DNA from: Gemmata sp.
Lineage (GTDB): Bacteria > Planctomycetota > Planctomycetia > Gemmatales > Gemmataceae
Length of the DNA: 64,000 bases
Assembly (NCBI GenBank): GCA_025055115.1
Contig: JANWYJ010000029.1
Coordinates: 185,241-249,240, forward strand
Reading direction: 5' to 3'
The position numbers were made by a program, and so were the translations under genes. The notes under the pieces are model-generated. The model was not told the origin of the DNA and made no database searches. It saw only the letters and a list, made by a program, of their open reading frames with translations. Shown here in pieces: positions 54,007 to 63,555 of this stretch (the stretch's first letter is position 1; every line of letters starts with the position of its first letter).

Positions 54007-54158
54007 GGGTGCAACTCCTGGATCGGGAGAAGAATGCCAATATTGTAGAAGTTTCAGCGTTTCTGAAGCTGTCTTGCCTCGACGCGGCCGGTTCTGCACA
54101 ACATCTGCGGCAACGGCTGCTCCACCGACGTGTTCGATCCTGGCGCAGGACTCTGGCC

Positions 54159-55181
54159 ATGCCCCATACCGTTTTGGTGACTGGTGCGACCGGTTTTGTT
54201 GGTTCTCATGTGGCCGAAGCCCTGGTCCGCCGGGGCGACACGGTGCGCACGCTGGCCCGCCCCGGGAGCGATACGAGGTTCGTCGAATCGCTGGGCGTGA
54301 CAGTCATTCGCGGTGATTTGAACGATGCCAGCGCGTTGCCGCAAGCCGTCGCCGGCTGCGATGTGGTGGTGCATTGTGCAGCCAAGGTCGGCGATTGGGG
54401 GCCGGTCGACGACTATCGCCAGGTGAACGTGGAGGGGCTGCGCCATCTCCTCGACGCCACGCTCGGCCAGCCATTGCACCGCTTCGTCCACGTCAGTACG
54501 CTGGGGGTGTACGAGGCCCGCCACCATTACGCCACCGACGAAACCGAACCGCTGCCGACGCAGCATATCGACGGTTACACCCAGTCGAAAGTCGAAGCCG
54601 AGCGGTTGGCGTTGCAGTATCACCGCAAGCAACAGGTACCGGTGGTGGTGCTGCGGCCGGGTTTCGTCTATGGCCCGCGCGATCGCATGGTGCTACCGCG
54701 GCTGGTGGAGCGGCTCAAGGAACGCAGTGTCATCTATATTGCCCGCGGCCGCTACGCTCTCAACACCACCTTTGTGGGCAATTTCGCCGATGCGGTGTTG
54801 CTCGCGATCGACGCGCCAGCGGAACAATGCGTGGGTGAAGTCTTCAACATCACCGATGGCGAATTTGTCAGCAAGCGGACCTTCTTTGAAACCGTGGCCG
54901 ACGGTCTGGGTTTGAGACGTCCGCGGGCCTTCCCGCCGGTGCCCGTTTGGCTGGCCCGGCTCATGGCCAACTGGCGTGAAGGCGTCTTTCGCCGCAAGAA
55001 TAAACCCTATCCACCGCGGATCACCCAAGCGCAGCTCAAATTTGCCGGGCTGAATCTGGATTTCTCGATTGCCAAAGCCCGCACCCAACTCGGTTACGCG
55101 CCGCGGGTCTGTTTCGCCGAAGGCATGAAGCAAGCTCTCGACTGGTACAAAAGCCACGTGGCGGCTGCTACCACGACATAG
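54159..55181 (+). CDS. NAD-dependent epimerase/dehydratase (extended SDR)
   Basis: A 340-residue SDR protein. Cofactor motif VLVTGATGFVGSHVAEAL (GxxGxxG) starts at about residue 8; VVHCAAKVGDWG, STLGVYEARHH and the catalytic YTQSK (Tyr-x3-Lys) follow; VVVLRPGFVYGPRD is typical of the family. It is nearest to 3-beta-HSD-like/NDP-sugar epimerases; the substrate is unknown. ATG at 54159 is chosen as the canonical N terminus; the longer open frame from 53991 overlaps the divergent S9 peptidase promoter. Confidence 0.92.
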   Translation: MPHTVLVTGATGFVGSHVAEALVRRGDTVRTLARPGSDTRFVESLGVTVIRGDLNDASALPQAVAGCDVVVHCAAKVGDWGPVDDYRQVNVEGLRHLLDATLGQPLHRFVHVSTLGVYEARHHYATDETEPLPTQHIDGYTQSKVEAERLALQYHRKQQVPVVVLRPGFVYGPRDRMVLPRLVERLKERSVIYIARGRYALNTTFVGNFADAVLLAIDAPAEQCVGEVFNITDGEFVSKRTFFETVADGLGLRRPRAFPPVPVWLARLMANWREGVFRRKNKPYPPRITQAQLKFAGLNLDFSIAKARTQLGYAPRVCFAEGMKQALDWYKSHVAAATTT

Positions 55182-55193
55182 GGCGCTACGAAT

Positions 55194-55583
55194 TCAGAGG
55201 GGGTCTTGTGGTTTCGAATGGTCAGGGGGTCGTATCCTTCGGCGGTAGAGCCACAGCCCCCCGCCAATCCCCAGCCAGTCGATCAGCACGTCGAAAATCG
55301 AACATGTCCGCCCCGGCACGAAGGCTTGCCCGATTTCGGTGGCCACGGCGTGAACTGCCAGCAGCCCCACCAGAAACCGCGGCCCCCAAGGGCGCTGCGG
55401 TAAACCCAGTGCCAGCAGGGTGAGAACAGCATACGCCGTCAGATGCAGAGCCTTGGCCAACAGCCAGCGGAGGGCATCCGAGAGTTCCCGGGTGATGTGG
55501 GCGGGAACGGGGATCGGTTCGAGGAGCTTCCATGTCCACACACCCAAAACGACAAGGAACAAGAGCCATCGCAACCCACCCAT
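55194..55583 (-). CDS. VanZ-like membrane protein
   Basis: A 129-residue protein with four predicted membrane helices. VanZ-like features are KALHLTAYAVLTLLALGL in helix 2, then the conserved loop HAVATEIGQAFVPGRTCSIFDVLIDWLGI. VanZ relatives change sensitivity to cell-wall antibiotics; function is not well understood. ATG at 55583 is preferred. It is the last gene in the McsA/McsB operon direction, 68 bases after McsB. Confidence 0.8.
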   Translation of the reverse strand: MGGLRWLLFLVVLGVWTWKLLEPIPVPAHITRELSDALRWLLAKALHLTAYAVLTLLALGLPQRPWGPRFLVGLLAVHAVATEIGQAFVPGRTCSIFDVLIDWLGIGGGLWLYRRRIRPPDHSKPQDPL

Positions 55584-55651
55584 TCCCGGCCTTCTCCCAG
55601 TACGGGTCGAACAGGGCGTCCTCGCTGCCACCACCGGGTCACCATCCACTC

Positions 55652-56722
55652 TCAGGGCCGCGGCAGGCTCCATTCGCGGAGCTTTGTTTTGAGGTACTTG
55701 GCGCGGGCGGCGTTGCGTTCCTCACCATCCAGAGAATGACCGGCGAGTTTCTGCAAGTGGGCGGCTTGGGTGTGAATGAACAATTGGTTGACCGCCGTCA
55801 CGGGAATGTTGTCGATCAGGTGCAAGTGAATCCCCAGCCGCACGGCGGACAACAGTTCCATCGTTTCTTCCGCAGTGATCATTGTGGCACTGCTGAGCGT
55901 GCCGATAGCCCGGGCGACGCGATCTTGTTCGGCCTGTTGGCGTTCTTTGAGTAAGGCCTGACGGGCCTGCCGCTCGTATTGCAAGATGGTGACGATGACT
56001 TCGCGAATCTCGGTGAGGATTTTCGTCTCACTTTTGCCGAGGGTGACGTGGTTGGAAATTTGATACAGATCGCCAAAGGCCCGGCTGCCTTCGCCGTGCA
56101 GTCCGCGCACGGCCAGATTGATCTTCTGCAGGGCGCGGAAGACTTTGTCGATCTGTTTGGTCAAGCCCAAGGCCGGCAGATGGAGCATAACACTGGCCCG
56201 CATGCCGGTGCCGACGTTGGTGGGGCAGGCCGTCAGATAGCCGAATTGGATGTGGAAGGCGTAGCTGAGGCGGGTTTCGAGAGCGTCGTCGAGTTGGTCG
56301 ATGTCGTGCCAGGCTTCGTCGAGCGCAAAGCCGCTGCGGAGTACCTGGAGGCGGAGATGGTCTTCTTCGTTGACCATCACACTGGCGGTTTCGGTGGGGT
56401 CGAAGGCCACGCCGCGCGGGCCTTCCAGACCGCTGGCCAATTCCCGGCTGATCAATTGGCGTTCGACGAGGAATTGCCGGTCCAGATGGCTCAGCTGGGG
56501 GATATCCACGTATTCCAGCGGATGGGCCGGTGGGGCATGGGTGATGGCGTCTTTGACCCGAGCGACCACCTCGGCTTTGTGCGCGGGGGTTGCCCGCGTG
56601 GCAAAGGGCAAATGGGCCAGATTGCGGGCCAGGCGAATGCGTGTGGAAATGACCACGTCCGACTCCGGGCCGGTACCACGGAGCCATTCCCCCAAATGCG
56701 GTAGCAGACTATCGAGATTCAT
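55652..56722 (-). CDS. mcsB: Protein arginine kinase McsB
   Basis: A 356-residue protein of the phosphagen kinase family. McsB phosphorylates arginine residues in proteins, marking them for ClpCP. The sequence has DVVISTRIRLARNL at the N terminus, VMVNEEDHLRLQ with the catalytic acidic pair, FGYLTACPTNVGTGMRASVMLHLPAL with the catalytic Cys, VRGLHGEGSRAFGDLYQISN and the C-terminal regulatory region. Length is that of Bacillus McsB. Preceded on the strand by two McsA-like genes and followed by a VanZ gene. Confidence 0.95.
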   Translation of the reverse strand: MNLDSLLPHLGEWLRGTGPESDVVISTRIRLARNLAHLPFATRATPAHKAEVVARVKDAITHAPPAHPLEYVDIPQLSHLDRQFLVERQLISRELASGLEGPRGVAFDPTETASVMVNEEDHLRLQVLRSGFALDEAWHDIDQLDDALETRLSYAFHIQFGYLTACPTNVGTGMRASVMLHLPALGLTKQIDKVFRALQKINLAVRGLHGEGSRAFGDLYQISNHVTLGKSETKILTEIREVIVTILQYERQARQALLKERQQAEQDRVARAIGTLSSATMITAEETMELLSAVRLGIHLHLIDNIPVTAVNQLFIHTQAAHLQKLAGHSLDGEERNAARAKYLKTKLREWSLPRP

Positions 56723-56795
56723 ACATCCGTCTCAGTGTCGGTTCCCCGTATGCCCCGGCCGGAATGCGGTTTGCCGGGGTGAGGACCCCGGGGAA

Positions 56796-57275
56796 CTATT
56801 TTTCCAATTGCCGAATGAGGTCGCGAAGGCGGGCGGCCTCCTCGTAGGCCTCTTGGGCAATGGCCTGTTGCATTTGTCGTTTCAACTCCTTCAGTCGGAC
56901 AGCTCGCGGCGTTTTGCCGGCATGGTGCAACGACCGGTGAATCCGTTCCAGCAGCGGTTCGAGGGCGGGGCGCAGGGCTTCGTAGTCGTTGGGGCAGCCG
57001 AAACGGCCCACGGCTTTGAATTCGGACAGCGACAGGCCGCAGATTTCGCACGCCAGTGGAACGGGCGTTTCCTCCTCGGCTTCCGTGGCTGCCGGAAAGG
57101 GATTCATCAGCAATTGCAGCAACGCTTTCAGGTCCAACGGTTGTTGCGCCGGCGGCTCGGGAATGAGTTTCCGTTCGCGGGCACACCGTTCGCACAGGTG
57201 CAGCTCGCGTTTCTTTTTGTTCACAATATCGGTTAAGTGAACGGTGGCCGGGTTATCGCATATTTGGCACTTCAC
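56796..57275 (-). CDS. mcsA: McsA-like zinc-finger protein with UvrB/UvrC motif (second copy)
   Basis: A 159-residue protein with two Cys4-type zinc knuckles (CQIC...CERC and CEIC with CPNDYEAL) and a C-terminal UVR helical hairpin (LKELKRQMQQAIAQEAYEEAARLRDLIRQLEK). McsA binds and activates McsB, and its gene is normally single. Here a near full-length paralogue precedes it, with about 40 percent apparent identity by eye. It starts with GTG at 57275, preceded by GGAGG that touches a repeat. It is the gene next to mcsB. Confidence 0.9.
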   Translation of the reverse strand: MKCQICDNPATVHLTDIVNKKKRELHLCERCARERKLIPEPPAQQPLDLKALLQLLMNPFPAATEAEEETPVPLACEICGLSLSEFKAVGRFGCPNDYEALRPALEPLLERIHRSLHHAGKTPRAVRLKELKRQMQQAIAQEAYEEAARLRDLIRQLEK

Positions 57276-57284
57276 CCTCGACCT

Positions 57285-57397
57285 CCGGTCGGTTGTGGTT
57301 GCGTCGATCCGTCTGCGTCACCGTATGGGCCTGTCTTGGCGTTTGCACATCCAGGCAAGCCGGTCGGTTGTGGTTGCGTCGGATCCGTCTGCGTCAC
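57285..57397. repeat. 37/38-bp direct repeat pair with 38-bp spacer
   Basis: Copies at 57285-57321 and 57360-57397 differ by one inserted G. They fill the space between the two mcsA-like genes, ending 10 bases from the stop of the first and touching the ribosome binding site of the second. Confidence 0.9.
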
Positions 57398-57406
57398 GGC
57401 GGTGAA

Positions 57407-57886
57407 CTAACTGTTTTCCAATTCCTTGATGCGATCGCGAACGCGTGCGGCTTCTTCGTAATTCTCTTCGGTTACCAGTTGTTGCAAGCGGCGGCGGAGG
57501 GTCACCAATTCCACCTGCGCGCCTTGTGAGCGGGGCATCCGGCGCGGGGTTTTCCCCAGATGACGCACATCGCCGTGGATGCTTTCCAGAAGCGGCAGCA
57601 GTTCCGCTTTGAAGGCTTCGTAGTCGTTGGCGCAACCAAAGCGGCCGTGATTGCGGAACTCGATGTAGCTGATGCCGCACAGATCGCAGACGGGTCCGGT
57701 CGGCGCCGCTTCCGCATCCTCACTATCGTCGGCGATGGGGGGTTTCGCGGCGGTGGACTTTTTCTGTGGCTCCAGCAGGTATTTTTTGGCACATTCTTCG
57801 CACAAGTGAACTTCTTCGTACCGGTCTTCGCCGAGTACTTCGGTAATGTGCAACGTGGCTTGTTTCGGACACCGTTGGCACTTCAT
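57407..57886 (-). CDS. mcsA: McsA-like zinc-finger protein with UvrB/UvrC motif (first copy)
   Basis: A 159-residue paralogue, the same length as the copy that follows. It has CQRC and CEEC pairs at the N terminus, then CDLCGISY with CANDYEAFKAELLPLL, and a C-terminal UVR motif (LVTLRRRLQQLVTEENYEEAARVRDRIKELENS). The middle has an acidic insert (DDSEDAEAA) that the second copy lacks in this form. It is likely the first gene of the mcsA-mcsA-mcsB-vanZ operon. Whether both proteins bind the same kinase is not known. Confidence 0.9.
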   Translation of the reverse strand: MKCQRCPKQATLHITEVLGEDRYEEVHLCEECAKKYLLEPQKKSTAAKPPIADDSEDAEAAPTGPVCDLCGISYIEFRNHGRFGCANDYEAFKAELLPLLESIHGDVRHLGKTPRRMPRSQGAQVELVTLRRRLQQLVTEENYEEAARVRDRIKELENS

Positions 57887-58060
57887 TTCCGACCCCTTCT
57901 TCCCACACCGCTTCCCCTTGCCCCTGAAGCCGCAGGCTTTTGGTGATTATTTTACCACCACTTTCGGCCGTTGTCATTGCTAGCCCCAGCAAGCCGCGGT
58001 CGCTCCCGACCGTGAAAACACGGACGTGGGGTCGCTGCGGCCAGCCCCGCGCGGAATTCT

Positions 58061-59116
58061 CTAGAGCGTGATGGTCCGACCGGTTCGGGCACTCTCATAA
58101 ATCGCACAGATCAGATCGACGGCGCGTTTCCCTTCCCGGCCATCGACTTGGGGGGGGCGGTGGGTGCGAACCGCCTCGATGAAGTCCGCCAACTGCCGCC
58201 GATGCCCTTCATGGCTGATGGCTTTCGGATCGGCTGCCCCGCCACTGGCGCCCACACGTGCCGCAAACCGCTGTTTGATCTTCACGTCGTCGTCGGTTTC
58301 GGGGGTGAAGTCCCAACGGATCACGTCTTCTTGCTCAATGACGGCCGAACCACGATCCCCATGAACGGCGATGGTTTTCGGGTAGCCGGGATGAATGCTG
58401 GTGGCGGCTTGAATCACGCCCAAGGCCCCGCTTCGGAAACGAATGCAAGCGACCGCGGTATCTTCGACCTCGATCCGTTCGTGGGCCAAGGTCGCGGTAA
58501 AACCGCTGACGTGCGTCGCTTCACCCATCATCCACAACAACAGATCGACACTGTGAATCGCCTGATTCATCAAGGCGCCACCGCCGTCGAGGGCTTGGGT
58601 GCCTTTCCACCCGCCTTCGTCGTAGTAGGCTTGGCTGCGCCACCATTTGCAGGTGGTTTCCCCCAGTGTCAGCCGGCCGAACTTGCCCGCATCCACCGCG
58701 GCTTTGAGAACTCTGCTACTGTCGGCGAAGCGAGAGGGAAAGATTGTGCACAGTTGCACATTGGCGCGAGCACAGGCGTCGATGATCTCTTGGCAGCGCG
58801 GCCCGGTGATTTCCAGCGGTTTCTCGACCACGACATGCTTCCCCGCTTGGGCGGCGATGAGGGCCGGTTCGCGGTGCGCACCGCTGGGGGTGGTGATGAT
58901 CACCGCGTCGACACCCGGCGCTTGCACCGCGTCGTCGACGGTGCGGAAGATCGGCACGGGGGGCAAACCGGTTTCGTGAATCAATTTCTGAGCATTGTCG
59001 CCCGAGCGGCTGACCAGGGCCGCGATCCGAGCGTGGGGAATTTCCTGGAGGGCCCGGACATGAAAGCGGGCAATCATCCCACAACCGACGATGCAAAATC
59101 CCAGTGGCTCGGCCAT
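58061..59116 (-). CDS. Gfo/Idh/MocA family oxidoreductase
   Basis: A 351-residue protein with an N-terminal Rossmann fold (GFCIVGCGMIARFHVRAL), the EKP motif in VVVEKPLEI and a C-terminal alpha/beta domain (GALMNQAIHSVDLLLWMMGE with the His of the family). Predicted to oxidise a sugar or sugar alcohol with NAD(P). The substrate is unknown. Planctomycetes carry many of these genes. GGGGAG precedes the ATG. Confidence 0.92.
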   Translation of the reverse strand: MAEPLGFCIVGCGMIARFHVRALQEIPHARIAALVSRSGDNAQKLIHETGLPPVPIFRTVDDAVQAPGVDAVIITTPSGAHREPALIAAQAGKHVVVEKPLEITGPRCQEIIDACARANVQLCTIFPSRFADSSRVLKAAVDAGKFGRLTLGETTCKWWRSQAYYDEGGWKGTQALDGGGALMNQAIHSVDLLLWMMGEATHVSGFTATLAHERIEVEDTAVACIRFRSGALGVIQAATSIHPGYPKTIAVHGDRGSAVIEQEDVIRWDFTPETDDDVKIKQRFAARVGASGGAADPKAISHEGHRRQLADFIEAVRTHRPPQVDGREGKRAVDLICAIYESARTGRTITL

Positions 59117-59353
59117 AATGACTCCCCTGCAAGGATGTTGGGGGAGATTCTAGCAACGCCCCACACGTTCTGGTTAGTCCTGACAAGCGGCTGGCCCTCC
59201 GCCTCCGCAAAGGCCGTTCCAGCTTGTTGCGGCCCCGTGGTGTTCGGGATACCGTGGCCCCCGGAAACACGTTTCATTCCAACCCGTGCTGACATACACT
59301 ATCTCCACATATTCAACAGCATCGACCGAAGGGAAGGTAGTAGGAACGACAGG

Positions 59354-62300
59354 ATGGCCACCGCCCCCGGAGTACCGACCAGCGATCTCGCCCCCGTCCT
59401 TGTTGTCGGCATTGGCGCATCGGCTGGTGGTTTAGAAGCTCTCGAACGGCTGTTCGAAGCCACCCCGACAACCACCGGTTTGGCGTTTGTTGTCATTCAG
59501 CATCTGTCGCCCGATTTCAAAAGCCTCACCGACGACATTCTTGCTCGGCGAACCCGTATCCCGATTCGCGTGGTCGAAAATGGCATGCCGGTGCAACGCG
59601 ACACCATTTATCTACTGCCGCCGAAAAAAGACATGATCATCAGCGGTGGCCGACTGCTGTTGACCGACAAAGACCCAACGCAAACGGTCGCGTTGCCCAT
59701 CGACCATTTCTTGCGGTCGTTGGCCCATGATGTTGGCGATCGGGCCGTGGCTGTCATTCTTTCGGGCACTGGCAGTGATGGCTCGCGCGGGGTTCGCGAC
59801 ATTCACGACGCCCACGGCCTGGTGATTGTTCAAGATTTGAACAGCGCTAAGTTCGATGGCATGCCCCGCAGTGCCTTGGATACGGGCGTGGTCGATCTGG
59901 TGTTGCCACCCGAGGCCATTCCCGAAGCGCTGATCGCCCATTCGCGTGTGCCGCATCGGCCGGCCATGCCCGAACCGCCACCCCCCACAGGCGTCGATGC
60001 TGTTTTCCAACTACTCCGTGATGCCTATGGGATCGACTTCTCCTTCTATAAGCCGGAAACGGTCGGCCGGCGACTCGAACGCCGTTTAGGCCTCAGCGAC
60101 ATTGCCAGTTTGGACGAATACATCCAACGGCTCGCCACCGATCCGGCCGAACTCAATCTGCTGTACAAAGACTTGATGATTGGCGTGACGCGGTTTTTCC
60201 GCGATGAAGACGCCTTCGAACGGCTGGGCCGTGATTGTCTGCCGCCGTTGATGAACCGGTTGGCGCCCGGGGACGAATTCCGCGTCTGGGTCGCTGGCTG
60301 TGCAACTGGGGAAGAGGCCTACTCGTTGGCCATTCTCATCCGCGAAGCCCTCGACATCATCAATCGGCCGATCAACGTCAAAATCTTTGCTACCGATGCT
60401 CACCGGGCGTCGCTCGATGCGGCCGGCATTGGGCTTTATCCTGAGTCGGCGTTGGCGTCGGTCAGCCCTGAGCGGATCAATCGCTTCTTCACCCGGGTTT
60501 CCGGCGGTTATCAAGTGACGGCCGATTTACGCAAAATGGTGGTCTTTGCCCAGCACAACGTCCTCAAAGATGCCCCCTTCACCCGCTTGGATTTGGTCAG
60601 TTGCCGCAATCTGCTGATCTACTTCCAGCCGCAAGCACAAAAACGGGTGGTCTCGCTGTTTCATTTCGCCCTCAAAACGGGGGGGCTGTTGTTTTTAGGC
60701 CCCAGCGAAACGACGGGGGAAATCAGCGATGAATTTGAAACCGTCGATGCGCGTTGGCGGATCTACCGGAAGCGCCGCGATGTGCGGCTGGTAACCGATC
60801 TGCGGCCGCCCGCGGCGACGAGCCTGCGGCCCATCACCCCGCCGCACACGGCCGGACCCGATCCCCACCTGGCTATCGCGTACGATGCCCTGCTCGACGA
60901 ATTCATGCCCCCGGCACTGTTGGTGTCCGAACGGGGCGATTTGGTGCAATCCTTCTCGGGGGCCAGTCGCTTTCTCAAGTTCCGTGATGGCCGCATGACC
61001 TCGGAAATCCTGGAGATTGTCGATCCGGAATTACGCACCGCGCTGACGGGGGCCTTGCCGCGTGCTTTCAAAGACCTCACGGAAGTGACCTACAAAGGCT
61101 TGCGGCTGTTCCCACCGGAAGGCGAACGCGAAGTCAACGTCACGGTTCGCCCTGTGCGCAACCGCAAAGCCGGTGTCACGCATGCCTTGGTGCTGCTGCA
61201 AGAGGTCGGTCAGCCCCGGGAAACCCGCGATCCACCGCGCGAAATCGACCTCGGCCAAGCTTCGCGCGAGCAAATCCTGGCCTTGGAGAACGAACTGCGC
61301 CACACCCGCGAAAATCTCCAAGCCATGATCGAGGAGATGGAAACCAGCAACGAAGAGTTACAAGCGACCAACCAAGAACTGACCGCAGCCAATGAGGAAT
61401 TGCAAAGCACCAACGAAGAACTGCATTCGGTCAACGAAGAACTGTACACCGTCAACGGCGAGTACCAGCGCAAAATCGCCGAATTGTCCCAGCTATCCGC
61501 CGATTTGGATAACTTGCTGTTCAGTACCGAGGTGCACACGATCTTTCTTGACCGCAACCTGTGTTTGCGGAAGTTCACCCCGAAAATCGCAGAAACCTTC
61601 CATCTGCTGCCCCAAGATATTGGTCGGCGCATCGACCACTTCACATACACCATCGACCACCCCGGTTTGCTGGCCGACCTGCAACAGGTTCTGGAAAATC
61701 CCGTGCCCATCGAACGGCAGGTGCGCGACCGCCGCGGCCGGTGGTTCTTGCTCCGTTGCCTGCCCTATCGCGCCGGCTTGACGATCGACGGTGTCGTACT
61801 CACGCTCATCGACATCTCCGAAGTCAAAAAAGCCGAAGCCGAATCACGCCGCAAAGATGAGCAGCTTGCTGGGATTCTCAATCACTCCCCGAACTGGCTG
61901 TTTATTAAAGACCTTTCAGGCCGCTATCGGATCGTCGGGGAAGCCTTTCGCAAAGCCGTCGGCCAAGACCCCTTGGGCAAAACAGCCTTTGATCTGTTTC
62001 CCCCCGACGTGGCCCGCGCTCTGACCGCTGGCGACGACCGCGTCATCAGTCAAGAAACCGACGACCAAACGGAAGTCATCATTCCGCTGGCCGACGGACC
62101 GCACGTGTTTTTAGCGACCAAGTTTCCCGTCCGCGACGAAACCGGCCGAGTTATTGGCATCGGCGGCATCAAAACCGACATCACCCCCATTCGTCGGGCC
62201 GAACAGTTGGCGCAAGAAGCCGTCGCCCAACGAGAACGCTTCCTGGCCATGCTCTCCCATGAGTTACGCAATCCGCTGGCCGCCATTCTCAACACGGTGG

Positions 62301-63397
62301 AATTGGCCCGGCGGTCCACACCCCCCGGCAGCGAGGCGGAGTCGTGGATTGGTGTTATTGCCCGCCGTGCCCGGCACATGTCGCGCCTCATCGACGACTT
62401 GCTCGAAGTTGCCCGCTTCACCCATAACAAGGTGGAACTGCGCCGGCGCGTGCTCGATCTGACCACCCTCATACCAAATGTGTTGGAAGAAGTGGCCGCT
62501 ATTTTCGACGAAGCGCAAGTCCAGTTGCACTACACCCCCGCGCCGCAGCCTGTGTGGGTCGATGGCGACCCCGACCGGCTCGAACAGGTGCAAGTGAATT
62601 TGCTCCGCAACGCGGCCAAGTATACGCCCGCGGGTGGGCAAGTGTGGTTGACGCTGGCCCAAGAAGGGAACGAAGCGGTGATTCGGGTCCGCGATACCGG
62701 AGTGGGGCTGACCTCAGCGATGGCACAAAAAATCTTCGAGCCGTTCGTACAAGCCGATGAAACGCTCGATCGTGCCGCCGGCGGCATTGGCGTCGGTCTG
62801 ACGCTCGTTCGCTGGATTATCGAACTGCATGGTGGCCGTGTTGAAGCCACAAGCGAAGGCCTCAACCGCGGCAGTGAGTTCATCGTGCGGCTTCCGCTGA
62901 CTCGTCCACCGGCCAGCCTTCCCCCCGCTGCACCCGCCGCCCCGGCTCGCGAACCATCGCAGCCCCCCGGCACGGCCAACGGTGCATCCACCCAACACAC
63001 CCTGCGCATCATTATCGTGGAAGATGATCCTGATATTCGTCGTTCACTTGTCGAATTGTTACAGCTCGACGGCTACGCCGTGCGCGCCTGCAGCGACGCT
63101 CGGGAATGCCTCACGGCCCTCGATGCCGAACGGTTCGATATCGCCCTCATTGATATTGGCTTGCCGCAAATCAGCGGCTATGAATTGGCCCGGCGCATTC
63201 TCAACCGCCCCAAAATCGCCCCCTACATGATCGCTCTGACCGGCTACGGCCGCCCCGAAGATCAACAAGCGATGATCGCGGTCGGGTTCAACGATTACCT
63301 CATCAAACCATTCCAACCCGACCAACTCACCCAGCGGCTGCAGGCCGCTACCGCCTCCCTGCGGTCGCGCAGCACAGCCACTCCGTCGAAGGGATGA
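59354..63397 (+). CDS. CheB-CheR-PAS-histidine kinase-receiver hybrid
   Basis: A 1347-residue protein. In order: CheB methylesterase at 1-190 with Ser23 in GASAGG, His50 and Asp142 in the SGTGSDG motif; CheR methyltransferase at about 215-480 (WVAGCATGEEAYSLAIL, SCRNLLIYF); a coiled coil at about 635-710 (repeated NEEL units); two PAS domains at about 715-950; HisKA with His969 in SHELRNP; HATPase with DTGVGLTSAMAQKIFEPF; and a receiver at about 1217-1335 with phospho-acceptor Asp1267. Start ATG at 59354 is chosen; the longer frame to 58148 is antisense to the preceding gene. No MCP, CheA or CheW gene is in the window. Confidence 0.93.
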   Translation: MATAPGVPTSDLAPVLVVGIGASAGGLEALERLFEATPTTTGLAFVVIQHLSPDFKSLTDDILARRTRIPIRVVENGMPVQRDTIYLLPPKKDMIISGGRLLLTDKDPTQTVALPIDHFLRSLAHDVGDRAVAVILSGTGSDGSRGVRDIHDAHGLVIVQDLNSAKFDGMPRSALDTGVVDLVLPPEAIPEALIAHSRVPHRPAMPEPPPPTGVDAVFQLLRDAYGIDFSFYKPETVGRRLERRLGLSDIASLDEYIQRLATDPAELNLLYKDLMIGVTRFFRDEDAFERLGRDCLPPLMNRLAPGDEFRVWVAGCATGEEAYSLAILIREALDIINRPINVKIFATDAHRASLDAAGIGLYPESALASVSPERINRFFTRVSGGYQVTADLRKMVVFAQHNVLKDAPFTRLDLVSCRNLLIYFQPQAQKRVVSLFHFALKTGGLLFLGPSETTGEISDEFETVDARWRIYRKRRDVRLVTDLRPPAATSLRPITPPHTAGPDPHLAIAYDALLDEFMPPALLVSERGDLVQSFSGASRFLKFRDGRMTSEILEIVDPELRTALTGALPRAFKDLTEVTYKGLRLFPPEGEREVNVTVRPVRNRKAGVTHALVLLQEVGQPRETRDPPREIDLGQASREQILALENELRHTRENLQAMIEEMETSNEELQATNQELTAANEELQSTNEELHSVNEELYTVNGEYQRKIAELSQLSADLDNLLFSTEVHTIFLDRNLCLRKFTPKIAETFHLLPQDIGRRIDHFTYTIDHPGLLADLQQVLENPVPIERQVRDRRGRWFLLRCLPYRAGLTIDGVVLTLIDISEVKKAEAESRRKDEQLAGILNHSPNWLFIKDLSGRYRIVGEAFRKAVGQDPLGKTAFDLFPPDVARALTAGDDRVISQETDDQTEVIIPLADGPHVFLATKFPVRDETGRVIGIGGIKTDITPIRRAEQLAQEAVAQRERFLAMLSHELRNPLAAILNTVELARRSTPPGSEAESWIGVIARRARHMSRLIDDLLEVARFTHNKVELRRRVLDLTTLIPNVLEEVAAIFDEAQVQLHYTPAPQPVWVDGDPDRLEQVQVNLLRNAAKYTPAGGQVWLTLAQEGNEAVIRVRDTGVGLTSAMAQKIFEPFVQADETLDRAAGGIGVGLTLVRWIIELHGGRVEATSEGLNRGSEFIVRLPLTRPPASLPPAAPAAPAREPSQPPGTANGASTQHTLRIIIVEDDPDIRRSLVELLQLDGYAVRACSDARECLTALDAERFDIALIDIGLPQISGYELARRILNRPKIAPYMIALTGYGRPEDQQAMIAVGFNDYLIKPFQPDQLTQRLQAATASLRSRSTATPSKG

Positions 63398-63438
63398 GGC
63401 GGGCCAGTAGGGTAGGGTGGAAGCATCCGCGGGGTACC

Positions 63439-63548
63439 CGTGGTGCAGGTGACACCGTGCCAACCTGGGGTTGTGGCTGGTTCATCAGTGCAACGCCGTC
63501 AGTGGCTGGCCGTGGTGCTGGTGACACCGTGCCAACCTGGGGTTGTGG
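63439..63548. repeat. 38-bp direct repeat pair with 34-bp spacer
   Basis: Copies at 63439-63476 and 63511-63548 differ at one base (A or T at the ninth position). They start 42 bases after the stop of the hybrid kinase gene. Confidence 0.9.
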
Positions 63549-63555
63549 GTCTCGG

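Noticed and set aside
58148..59353. A 402-codon in-frame extension upstream of the hybrid kinase
   Set aside because: It runs antisense to the whole Gfo/Idh oxidoreductase gene, has no CheB-family match and the ATG at 59354 gives the canonical start. High GC makes long antisense frames common.
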